A stretch of 64,000 nt of DNA, taken from Acanthopleura granulata (Eukaryota > Mollusca > Polyplacophora > Chitonida > Chitonidae). The position numbers and the translations under genes are program-made. The notes beneath the pieces are model-generated. The model was not told where the DNA came from and searched no databases. It saw nothing but the letters and a program-made list of their open reading frames with translations. Below are positions 1-12,900 of this stretch, piece by piece. How positions within the stretch are numbered: position 1 is the first letter of the stretch; the number at the start of each line of letters is the position of its first letter. The stretch spans positions 13,207,672 to 13,271,671 of the forward strand of contig JABBOT010000004.1 in NCBI GenBank assembly GCA_016165875.1, written 5' to 3'.

Positions 1-3000
1 CAGTCTAGTCTTTCAAGTACACATAATGTAACATAAAACAACAGAGCAAACCGAACACCTATAAATCTGTGTATTGGATATCACATGTAGGTGTGTGATT
101 TCATCCGTGTCCCTATCATCATTTAAAAGGACTATTACATACATAGTTCTCCCACCATATTGCTGGCCGCCGTCATATAAGTGAAATATTCTTAAGTACT
201 GCATAAAACACCAATCAAATAAGTAAATACGTACATAGTCTTTGCCTAATCATGTCTTAAATAAGCAAGTGATGAGCAATGTATTTGAGTGTAATTAGTT
301 GTTTATATTCAAACAGATGTATTTAATCTGAATTATAATATTTATGAATATTTTAAAAATATAAATATGATAAAAATCCAGGTTGAACACATCTGTTAGA
401 TGAAAAGGCCAAATTCTAGCACAATTATATCTGTTAAGCATGTGTACCATCAGAAATTATGACACTATTATGCAAAGACAATATATATCAAGAGGTGGTC
501 CCACACAACCACCATACAAAAATATTTTCAAGACTATACCTGCAAATAAATGTTTATGTTCTTTCATCTGACTTTGGCATCGTTTTTATGTTTTCTTCTC
601 CTTTAAGGAATAAAAAACTAAAAAGTAAAGATTTTAAAAATACATTGGCCATATGCTGGCTTTCACAAATTTTCACTTGTGATTTGAATTTCCAGGAGCC
701 ATATTCACATGTGCAGGAGCTGATAAAATCTGGATGTTGACTGATATTCAGATTGTCTTGGTTTTCCAAGGTGGTGCACAGAATCCACTGAGGGGAATCG
801 GTCATAAAATCTGTCAGCCATAAGAACACAACTAAAGTACAAGACAATAACTCAAAATTCATGTCACTAGCAGATCCTCTATTTCCATTTTGTAAGGTGA
901 AATATTACAAACAAAACAGAACAACTGATCAATTTGCTGATAAAAGGCCTGGACGTGTCAAAGATTTTATAACCTATAAACATTCATCACTGTAGAGAGA
1001 TTCTGAGCCGGCTGCTACTGACAGCAGATTCGAGAACCTTGGACAAAATAAATCACAAAATAGATGTGTTTTGCCACAGACCCTGATGCTGGCAGTTATT
1101 TTTTTGTGATTTCCGTCACCTATGTATTGGGCTGGGGGGCCTTCCATGCATAGGATTGAAAGCAGTGGCTAGCACTGCTTGTGATTTATCAATAATTCAG
1201 GCCAGTATGATAAGACAACTCTTTATATATAAATGAGAATGCAATTATCTCATTCAACCTGAAAACTAAAGCATCTCTTTCGTATGACTGGTTGTCATGG
1301 TAGTTCTGAGTAGGTTACAACAACAGTGCTGACTGAAGAGTGACCTCACTCATCATTGATCACACCCTGCAGTACCCCGGAGAGCTGTCCGCTCCATAGA
1401 CCCATCTTAACAAGATTAGCCCTGAAAATTACCCTATTAAAAAAAAAAACAAAATCACTCTCTGTCTGGAGAATCATCTTCATTCTGTCAGCATTCAGAA
1501 AAGCCAGGCATTAATATTCTGAATCCAACAGATTAATATTACATGTAATATGTTTCTAAATGGACAGTGACAGTTAATACTAAATACAAATAATGATCAT
1601 ATGGCTTCAAACGGAACTCACTCCCTGCCCACATTTAACCGTATACACACACATCCATTTTCACGTACATACAAATATATCTATGCTTCAGGAAAATCAG
1701 GAAGATAGTTGATTCTCTCATGTTACAATCAACAAGATTTTGTGAAAGGGAGGAAATTATGCCATTTAACCCATACTTCTCAAAGAATCCGTTACATGCA
1801 TACTTGTACATGTATCATTGTGCACTTGTTTACACTGGCACCAATATTTATTTTGATACATGTTTAAAGCTGACTACATGACTGAAGTATTTCCAGAACA
1901 AAAAAACATGTTCATACTGTTTTCTTCAAGGCTGCTTTATACCAATGTGTTTATTAATACACATGTAACTTTGCTAAAAGAAACAAATTTAATGTTCACT
2001 GTATTAGGATGTATACCCTAAAGGACCTAATAGTTAATTCATGTCAACGATGGCCATTTTTCTTGGTTCTGAAATTTTTATTATGTTAGAAAGGTGCTCA
2101 GCATCAAAGATGATATTTGATGACAATATGCTTTCCTAGCGAGACAAACAGCAACACAGCAAACATGTACCTGCAAACAGGGCCAGCCTTAAAAAATTCT
2201 TTGCCTAGCCTGATTCTATGAGAAAAAATACAGGTGGTCAAGAGGGAATTCTTGTCTGTATTCTGACAAATGAAAAATATTGAGATTTTAAAGAAATTAA
2301 CATGGAGAGAAAAAACATTATCGAAATACAAAAAAAAAAAAAAAAAAAATAACTTCATCATTGTAGAGAGACTCTGGTTGGGCTATGCCCAATGAGCACA
2401 TTGTTATGATGACACAGATATCTAGAAGTAATTTATATTTCAATTTTTGACTTTAGGTCGTACATGACTGAATAACCATTTACATTTAGTTCTTATGATG
2501 AATTACAGCAATTATGATTAAATAAAACCTACACAAGCTAATGAAATCATTCTGAGATTTTGCTGCTCGAATCACTTACAGATTGAATGATTGATTGGTG
2601 GCACGTTTAATACTGTATTCATGAAACAATAACTCACACAAACCGAAATCAGATTAAGTGGAAATTTGACATCAGGTCACAAACTGCATCATAATAAATA
2701 CATGTGTGCCCTACATGCTTCACACTGTCTTAAATCACTATACACCAGCTGTGCTGTTTTATCGTGGAAATGATTTAAAATAATCCAACTATCGAATTGC
2801 AATATATACTTTATGTTCTTTGTCTTCCTGTGCCACAAAATATCTCCAGAAACACTAACGACAGGTCAAATCAACAAGGAAAACAAAATCCACTGAATTT
2901 GTGTCTTTGCCCTTTAGCATTCCATACAATACACTTCCTGCTGCACACCGAACTGTCAAACAAATAAGTAATCAATGGATGTTGTAGGAAGGGGAGGACA

Positions 3001-6000
3001 AAGGCTGCAGTGACGCTCAGCCATAATTAGGGCTTGGCCATGCGAACCTGATCATTAAAGCAAGGGCACTGTCATTTATACCCACACTCTGTTGGATTCC
3101 AATGTTCCTCTTCAAATTATCACTTTCGTGCATATTCTGGTTTTAAGGTAGCCAAACAATAAAAGTTGTGGAGCCTACATTCGCTTGTAGCCTAGTGACT
3201 ACATTGCATACCTGGAATACACATATCAAGTTTCATGTATTACTGATGGGAAGGATTTTTTAATAAAATATGTGGACGAAGTTTACATTTCTCGGAGAAT
3301 AAAACTGTATTCAGTTGGCTGCTACTGACAGCAGATTCAAGGAACAAAATCGCGTAGGAAACTGTACCCTAAAAAATTGAGCCAAAAGTTTACCAGCTCT
3401 TTTTCCTTCAGTTCAAATTTAAGAATTAGATATAACATGCAAGGATATACTATTGTAAATTAGCCAAGCGGCTGATCCTTTCAATGTAAGCCAGCAACCA
3501 ACTGCTACATTCATTCAATATACATGTATGAAACCTGTTAACTTGTTATTTCCATAATTTTTTTTTTTTTTTTTTTTTTTGCTCATACACTGAGTGCAAG
3601 AATGACAGCTCAGACGTAATATTTTGGACAACCCTTACATTTTAATTTCCTGGAAAAGAGAAAATGTATGGAACTGCGCCGACATGTCTGAAAAGGGGTT
3701 TTCAGTTGGAGGCAATCCTGACTGATCAGGCTCATTGATTATACATACTGCTGCAGATTTGACATTTCAGATTCTGTTGACTATTAGCCTGCCCAACCCA
3801 CCAGTGAACTGTCATCGAACACATTAATCTACTTTATGAAATCTCATTAAACTGTAATCATATTTTCTCATAAGAGGGATTCCAAAGCTTTTCAAGGCAC
3901 TATTAACCAACACAGAATCCCCAGTGAGAGAGAGAGCCAAAATTATTACTGATACAAAAGTTTCATAAGACGCACTTGTCTTATCTGCACATAGCATAAT
4001 ATTAAAGGATGAGTACAGATCAGGTGCATAACCTGGGCACCTTTATGTATTCCACCAAATATAAACCATGGAACTCACATGAAAGATTGGTTATCCTTCC
4101 ATGGAGAACTACATCACATGCACCAAAGAGTTATCTCCCCCTTAATAGACACATTTCCTATGTAAACTCCTAAAATGTTTCACAAGCCTTACCTGTCCTA
4201 TGCAACAAGTGAATATAATTCCCATCTGCCACTTCTGTCCTTAACTGTCTACATTTTTCAGTCATAGAAAAAGCATTTCATAAATCTGGCATGCATGTAT
4301 TACATCATCTGAATATCTTCTTCTTTATCTGATTGTTGTTTCACTCCACAATCAAGGTTTTCACTGAATCTGTTAGTTTGACAGAGTTGACAAAAGTAAC
4401 ATAACAATGAGCCTTTTACAAACTGTAACCTTGGCTGGTCTACATTCTAGATCACATCAACCATGAATATATTGCTTTTCATCAAGTGAGTAACATCTTC
4501 TCCGTTTCCCTGCCTGCCAAAAACATGAGGATATGTATACATGTGCATCTATTTAGCATTTACTCAGCTTTTTCTGTTTTACCAATAAATACTTAAGTGG
4601 AATTTCACGCCATGAGGCTTACAACAACAACCATCTGCAGGCGGCTGGCAGAACTACACATTTACTAATCTGCAATCAAATCACTCGACATGTCCTTACA
4701 AAATCTGATCACGCTGCTGATGAAGTTAAGCATTACAAACAGTAGACATTTTACAAAAAACTACCTCGCTAAATATGAAGAGACTGACCATATAGACTTG
4801 ATAGGGGACACATCAACAAGATACATGTACAGTATGTAGATATATCGCTTTAGAGTGTTACATCAGCACCCATGAGTAGACGTGGGTCAAATATGGAATT
4901 AACAAATGCACATGGACATTCATGCTTTGGTTACAAAATTATAGGCTTTGGATTCAACTCAATTCTCATTTTTTACATGTATTTTTAAAGCATTTGGTCT
5001 GAAACCATGCACAAACCCATGTCAAATGTCAGATGTCACAGGCTGGAATAAAATGCACAAAATTTCGTGAATTGTCAAATTGTGTCTGACTGCAGATGGT
5101 TACACTGCTTGAAAATAGACACAGGGAATTGCCTGTCCCAAAGTAAAGCAATTTTTTATAGACAGTTATCTACATGTAGTTAATGTGGTCAGTTCCTGAA
5201 CTCATAAAGGCATAGAACAAGTTTGTGTTTGAGACCGCACACATCCTGGCACTTCACCACTCGAGGCAGCAGCAAGTCAACAACGTGGTGAAGGATAACA
5301 TGGGAAAGGACAGGAAAATGAACATCATTGAACAATATTCCTAGAATTACAACTTATAACCAGAAATTACAGTACGTTTTACCAGAGAATAAACCACATA
5401 CCATATGTAATTATGAATATTAACGAAACCTAGTTCTGGACTTACAAGCCCATGAAGTAGAGTTCTCTGTTAAGTTCCATGTTATGTTGACAATGTTTTC
5501 ACCACCATGTTTGTGCAAGCAAAGTGTGTTTGTGCAAGTAAAACTGCTCATGAAAGGATGTCCAGGGTCTCAAATATATATGTTCCACTTAATAAAAGCA
5601 TGCAGACTACAAGCAGGATCCCAGTGAACATGTTCCATTAAGTGATTAAAATATCTTACAAATGAATTGAAAAACACATAAAAGATACTGTTCATCTTTC
5701 AGGGAAAATGATCAAGGTATATCCTGGGATATGGATGATCTTGGATTCAACTTTTCAGAGTTATGTCCCTTTTCAAAAGTTTCATGTTACCTTAGCACCA
5801 CTATGCACACATAAACATACCACTAACTTACACAATATATCTATGCAATTTTCCATATCTTATAAAAATGTAATGATTTCAGAGCTCATATCCCTATTCA
5901 TTTTTTTTTGCATGTCCTAAAGCACTGTCATGAGATCTTCCGTATCCCACTTATTTTTTTTCTTCGTGCCTTTTTCAGTCAGTCTATGACTTGTATACCA

Positions 6001-6900
6001 GTTATGGTAGTCACTTTTCAAGGGTTGATTCTTTTTCTCCCTCAGAACTCTCCGTAATTAAATCAAATGCCCCAATGCCTATAAATTCAACACAGACAAA
6101 CGGGTATATTCAGTATTTATAACTCTGTTTCATATTCATCATTTAAATTATTTACAAATATAAAAAGAAAACAAAACAGAGAATCATCTGCGAAAATATT
6201 TTGCTAAATAAAAACCCTCCCCAGCTGGGCTGGATTGTCACGGGACTCTCCACAACCAAGCCACCTCAACATAATGAAGTGGTTTCTGGTCTTCGAACTC
6301 TCTACAATGTAGTACTTCCAGCAAAAAGAATTGGATAGGAGAGGTCCGGACTCTCCAGACAGATAAAATGAATCAACCTTATTTGTTAATTATGTCAGTA
6401 TACAATCCATCAATACACTAAATACCGGACACATTTTTATCATAGTATATTCATGTCATGATACTGTCCATGCATGTGTTTCACACCTGTGTGTCACAGC
6501 AGGTTTTTGAGACACATGTTAACTACAAACTGATTTACAATGTAGACACTATTCAGGTTCAGCAACTGTTTTCCAACGTTTTACCCATTTACATGCGTAT
6601 GTGCTTACTTAAATGGCTGACAGCCTTTACAATGCTCGCCTACATATACATGTACATTATATGCCATACAATGAAGGAATGTACAAGGGGACACTATCAA
6701 TACTGTTAATATATTCAAGGCATATCAAGAATATCCATGTTAGTTATGTAGCTCTCTAAATGATTTACCAGAAGATCGACTTCTTCAAAAAAAACATGCC
6801 TCTGGCATCACTTTCCAATTCTGTAATTCCCACAAAAGAGACGATATTACTCCATAAGAACATGTAGAGGAATATATTTGCAAAACAACTGGTCAAAACA
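1..6900. other. Gene-poor stretch, probably intron 2 or downstream part of the synaptophysin-like gene
   Basis: I see no exon that I can support here. The sequence is AT-rich with homopolymer runs (poly-A near 2,331-2,349, poly-T near 3,560-3,580) and scattered short open frames that lack protein-like composition. If the synaptophysin-like gene to the right is real, its third and later exons must lie here or, more likely, left of the window. I looked for the expected third exon (a membrane segment starting with Trp after a phase-0 acceptor) and found no convincing match. A 22-nt direct repeat occurs at 1,010-1,031 and 3,317-3,338. Confidence 0.5.
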
Positions 6901-6941
6901 AACGTACTGTATACATTTCAAGTTATTTCAATACTCACCAC

Positions 6942-9900
6942 TTGCAGAATTCGGATGAACCCTCTGGGCTCCTTCAGTGCCCTCAGACTCATTGAGGTAA
7001 CCATGTTCTGGAAATACAAAACAGGATATTAAAGTACTGTGCTGAAAAAAGGGCCTGTAAACTAAGCATGATGTGTACAGGCTGTGCTCAAATAACACAA
7101 TTACGACAGGTGCTGTAATGAACACCTGTTGGAGTTTGTTAAGCAGCTAGCCTATTGGAAATGATCAGCAGGGATAGCACAAACGTGAGCTTGTCCAGGG
7201 AGCTGTCTGAGTGCCTTTGAGACATGGTACATGTATTCTGATAAAATTAAGACATTAGAGACTGAGGACAATTGCATGAAATTTGGAAATGTGGCACTCT
7301 GATTTCAAATTCTGGTTGAATATATGCACAAAACAATCTCCACGAACACTTCACTAGCAATTTACTTTTAAAAGAATTTAGTTGTTCATGAAGTGGTTCA
7401 GGCCACAACCTTTAAATTAGGGAATAAGCCTTGTGCATTTTCTGAGTTGCTGATTTTAATGGTGGATCAACCATTTCTAATTTTTGAAAACAGAGATGGT
7501 AGCACAGATATTTACAAAAGCAAAACCAGCATTAACATCAGCATATCAGCAAATGCTGGTACCAGGTGTCCCAGCCAAGACTGAAAGAAAAAATATATGA
7601 GAAACAGGAATTTTTTTCATAAATTTTAGGCGTTTTATAGGAATTTTTAAAATGAAAAAGTAGAAAATACAGGAGACAAGAGCTTGAATTTTCACATTCT
7701 GTCTGCTTCACAAACAGGTAGGTCTACTTATTAAATACATGTATTCTCAACTTTGGCCGCTTACTCCCCTTTGGCCACACTGTCCACCCAAATTAATAAT
7801 GTTATATCACACCAGATATAGTATGTTGATAGTTCAAAGAGTCTGATTGGGAAGATCTCTGTGCATTCTTGCCTTGACATTATGTAACAGTATAGATGTA
7901 TCTGGGCCTAAGTTAGATCATGTGTCCTGTGAACTGCAAGCTGAAGCGGGTCAATCCTGAGGACACTGTCTGGTCATCTCACAAGTCAAGGGGTCATTTT
8001 AGGTGGGGAAAGTATCAAAACACCACTTGTTTCTTCTCTACACGTATATTTTTTCGAAACTCATCTCACAAGTCAAGGGGTCATTTTAGGTGGGGAAAGT
8101 ATCAAAACACCACTTGTTTCTTCTCTACACGTATATTTTTTCGAAACTCATCTCACAAGTCAAGGGGTCATTTTAGGTGGAGAAAGTATCAAAACACCAC
8201 TTGTTTCTTCTCTACACGTATATTTTTTCGAAACTCACACCAAATTTAATCGAATTGGAGCTACGTGTATCAATTCACAGTCATTTCACAGCTTACTATG
8301 TCTGGTGTAGTCCATAACAAGTCGCATCTTAAAGTAACCTATAATTATACAGGATATTACCATTTTAATTACTCATAACAATTGATGCTACAAATAAAAC
8401 TGGAACACACACTTTTTACGAACTTCAGAGATAGTTACTAGTGGGCTCCCAATACCGATCAGTTGTTTGTATAATTTTGAGATTTAATACGGTAAAAATA
8501 CAATGGCTTGTTACATCACACATATCATTGTCCAAGAAGCTTACATGCCTGTCTATCGTCACAACCCAAAACTTAAAGCCTCTTTACAATTACAGAGGCG
8601 GCCAGATGCAATTACATAATCATCAGTTGGTAGATGGTCACAGCTTAACATTATTATAAGCTGCCTCATTAATCATACGGAAATACAATGCAAGCAATCA
8701 CTTAACACATAAATGAAACACTCGGGAACACAAACAAAACCATTTGGAACAATAACATTTAATCTCTAACATAAAACTAAAAATTCTGAAGTGTGACACC
8801 ACGAACACAGGTGAAATTCATGATATCGACCTTGTTTGCCATGGTACCTTTCTCCCGATCCTGAGCAACCGCAATCTCTGTAATATCACCCTTCTTTAAA
8901 GCCTCCCTCAATTTTTGGTTTTCCTGGTTTAGCAGGCTATTGCTCATACCCAGCAATACCTGGTGCAATGATTCCTTCTCAGCAAATGATTTCTCCGTGT
9001 TTTTCAGTTGTGTACTACTGCGGAGAAGTTCTTCATCCTTTTGTTTAGCAATCCTGGCAGCCTCCTCTCTTTCTACTCTATCTCATCTTTGCTTATCTCT
9101 TTCTCCTTCCTCTTTGTTTTTGCGTTCTTCCTCCAGTCTATAATGCATGTTTGCCATACGTCTGTGAGAAAGGAAATCTTTGGTAACTGGAACATGCTCT
9201 GGTCAGTTGCCATATGGTTTCATGCCATCAGTTGTTGCCCGAAGGCCGTTAATTGAAGCTTCACTTAGGCTTACCCTCTCTTTGTCAACACTTCTGTTAC
9301 TTACTGAATATGCCCTTTCTACATCACTGTTTCCATGGGACAGGGCCAAAACAACTTTCACTAACTTATTCAGCGCTGGAAACTTGCAACTTTCTGTGCA
9401 ATTCTTCAGTCAAAGACTTTTGACCAATACGTATCAATCCTCCTCACAATGACAGCCCCATCCTGTTTTATTTTCTGGGACCAGTCTGCTTTCTGCCTGA
9501 TAGACCCTCCATTCATCAGCAATGATGTCACTGTAAAAATCTCGTCTTAGTTCTCTGGATAGGCTTTGGATTGATCTTCTAGACCAATTGGCAGAACAAT
9601 TTTGAGGCTGCAAACATCTGGCATGTTTCAGAATTTTGTTGCAGAGGGGAAGCTTCTTCTAAAGATGCTGAATCGCTGCCTGGTAGAATTTTCGGATTCC
9701 AAGCAGTATTTTCTCCCTCTTAGATACCTGCAACTTACCAAGGCTTTTACAACATTCTTCTCCAACTCCACTAGCCATTCTTTCGAGCTGGTCCTTGACA
9801 TCAAGTAGCTGAACATTTTGGGCTGCATCAACAGTAGATTTCTTCATCACTCGCCTAACTAACGTGTTGAGTAGATCACAAAGTTTATCATAGAGAATAT

Positions 9901-12900
9901 GAATGATTGGTTTCTCAGACTGGAAGAAGACCAAGAACTCAGCCAATGTAGATGAGAGAAACTTTAGAGAGTTGAGTTGGGCTATAATTTCTGGTCTATG
10001 AAGTTCCACCTTGATCCTTTTATACCTGGGTTTTGGTAAGTCATTGGGGTTGTGCTTTGGCAGAAAAACTAGAAAGTACTCATAAGGATTTCCAGATCTC
10101 CAGAATATGTTCTACAGCAGGCCCCAGAGACAACCACCGACATTTAACATGTTTCAAAGGCTTCTTTGTCACCATCCCAATCTTGCTTTGAACATCTTGG
10201 AGATCAGAAGACCTGGCTGCAGATCCCTTAAACCAGTAAAAAACATCAACAAATAATTCTGGAATATTTGAGCAGTATTCTCCCAAGCCCTTGCCAAAAC
10301 AATTGTGTACCTATGTGGAGATTACATGTTTCGACATCTAGAAGTCCTGGGGCCCCCATATCAGTTATGGATTTGTGAACCATACGGCAGACAGTGATGC
10401 TGACATTCGGTCCATCACTCCCTAACATCAGCAAATTCTGCAGCTGCAAGCCAGCCTCATCAACAGCAGACGTAATCTTCTTCGACAGATCTTCACCTGT
10501 TGCATGGCCCATCAGAACGGTCTTGAGATGGTGCACAACAATCTGATCTTGATCTTCAGACCAGTACCGCATCTTAATTTCAAGCTGCTTCAAATTTTGG
10601 ACATTTGTTGTCTCGTTTTAAGAAAGGTTGAATCCTGCATCAGACTTCTTGACATCATTATTGATCCTGCATCAGACTTCTTGACATCATTATTGATCGC
10701 CCTCTGGAAGTAAGCCCAAGTTGCATCACTAATCAGATATGAAATTTTTGATGAACTTTTGAATTGAAAAACCATCTGGTATGACTCCAGGAAACATTGT
10801 CATAAGTACTTCTTTCAGACCATCACAAGATGAGTAACTGAAATGTGAATTAACCACTTTTCAGGTCCAGATCAGTTCCGCCTTTGTAATTGCATCCATT
10901 CGTGACAAACAAACCAATGATCCTTGGTTCTTGTTGCTTACAGCAGGAGAGGATACTGAAGCAGAAGCAGTCGTTGCATGAGCAAAGGTCTGTGTCATCT
11001 GAGAGCCACCTAGTATTTCCTTGACTCGCTTTTGGTGACCTTTACATTTAGAATGTTGCACAAGTTGTTGAAGACCCTGGTTATCACATCGAACTTCGGA
11101 ATTGCAGAGAGAGCAAAATGTTTTACTGGCCTGACACCAATCAGAAAGCTTACAGCCATGTCCACTACTCAGCCAAACTGGATTGAATCGGGTTCTGACA
11201 CCCGGCTTAGCACAGGTTGTTAGTCTGAAATAGAAGATAACACGAGTTACTTTTTTAACTTACATCATAACATAAAAGCTGTATGAAATACATAACAGTC
11301 AAGAAAATTGCAATCATGAACAAACATATGGGCAATTTAACGTATGCAAATGATATAAACCGATATATTCAACACATTTTACCAGTTTTCTTCAGTTATA
11401 TCTGAAATGGGGAAAAGATGGGTAAGAACTGCATAATGTAATTTACCAGCCATAGTTAGGCAGACAATCCCTGGTCATCTACTGAACAGATAAGATACCA
11501 CACAGTTTCAATCTGCAAAAATAAGTCTTTTATCCAGCCCAACCTACCCGATCTTCACCAGTTGAACATTTTGGCTATAAAGTGAATTGAATGCAACAGC
11601 AAACCAATGTCAGTAGTTACATAAATCTAACAAATTGTAATTTGACTAATAATAAACTTTAACAGAACCCAGAAAACACAACCATAACGAGCAACAAAAA
11701 TATAATAATCTTTCATAATGTTCCTTTCATATTTCAGACTTCATGAGTAGGTTCTATTGTTAATAAATGATGAATCATGCATTTATCCTACAATTATTTT
11801 CTATTCAGATGTTTCGACTTTCTTGATGTATAAATAAAATAACTTTATTGTGAGAATTACATTTCAGCTGAATGTAGACAAATGATAAATCACACACTTA
11901 CTCAACAAATAGTTTCTGTTTAGAAATTCCTTGACAGGTGAATAAAATATACTTGCCATTTTCTCTGTTTCCAGTCTTCAGAACTTTGACGTCATCAATG
12001 TTGATACAATATCAGCATAACAAGAGGATTGTTGAAGGAAGTGAAGACAAAAAGCTATAAGCTTTAATAGGCCCTATAGTCAACCACGCAGACGTACACG
12101 TACATGTGAGAAGAATTTTTTTTGTGCCAATGTCCAAAAAAGAAAAAATAGGAAATATAGGATTTTTTTCCAAATAATAGGAGATATATAGGATCCCATA
12201 AAAACTAGGAAAATATTGGAAATATAGGAGGGCTGGGACTCCTGTGGTACATAAGGGTTGTTCCCACTCTAATGCAATTTTGCACTGGTCATCCTTTTCC
12301 CCACCGATGAGTAAGTTCAGCAGGATCTATGATATTACAATGCTGGGTTGTCAGGAAAAAGCTATATACTACAGTTCATACAGCAGGGCAATTTGGTAGC
12401 AAAAAATGTTGTGAAATTATACCTGATTTATTACAAAGAGCTCTTTGTTTGTTAATCATATGCTGGTAACCCTAGACATGAAACATTAAATTTGCTTGAG
12501 GAAAAGCCAATAAATACAAATTTGTTCAATAGTTGTGTTCATTATGAATGTCATATATAGTTAAAGTGAAAGACAGTGCATGTTCAAAGATAAGTTTGTC
12601 AAAAGGGTTGGACAATGTTATCCTTATTTCGGTGAAGTATTTTTTCTAACAGCTACTAAGAAAGTGGAAATCAGCACTTAACCGTGTGCCGTGAGCCAGC
12701 ATAAAATGCAGCAATTCTGTGTGAGCAGTGACGTAACTGTTTCAAACGTGGAACACTCCTTTCACCTGAGACTGTAGTTACCTGCTAGGACTGTCATTGA
12801 ATCTTAAGTATATATGTAAATTTATAACATGAAATGACTGAGAAACTTACCCCCTCCATAACACCCTGGCCAGGATATACATTCTTCACACATGTACTTG

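Larger units (their letters stand above)
7563..12244 (-). mobile_element. Decayed hAT-like DNA transposon with terminal inverted repeats
   Basis: The element begins CAGGTGTCCCAGCC (7,563-7,576) and ends with the inverted counterpart at 12,231-12,244, matching at 13 of 14 bases. TGGTAC flanks it directly on both sides (7,557-7,562 and 12,245-12,250), which looks like a 6-bp target duplication. hAT elements usually make 8 bp, so two bases may have mutated or the family may differ. Next to both ends is AT-rich sequence with GGAAAT or TAGGAAAT-like runs. It carries a broken transposase on the minus strand (about 11,224-8,777) and an 87-bp tandem repeat near its left end. It sits inside intron 1 of the synaptophysin-like gene and shares that gene's strand. 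Confidence 0.7.

Noticed and set aside
554..862. 102-codon minus-strand frame with a hydrophobic start, and an acceptor-like site at 788 followed by Trp
   Set aside because: I considered it as exon 3 of the synaptophysin-like gene, but the residues after the Trp (ILCTTLENQDNLN) do not resemble the first membrane helix of that family.
2850..2892. Acceptor followed by WILFSLLI on the minus strand
   Set aside because: It looks like the start of a membrane helix but hits a stop after eight codons, so it cannot be the missing synaptophysin-like exon.
7920..8249. 109-codon plus-strand frame with a 29-residue repeated peptide
   Set aside because: It is fully explained by the 87-bp tandem repeat, whose unit length is a multiple of three. 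There are no flanking splice sites or promoter, and it lies inside a dead transposon.
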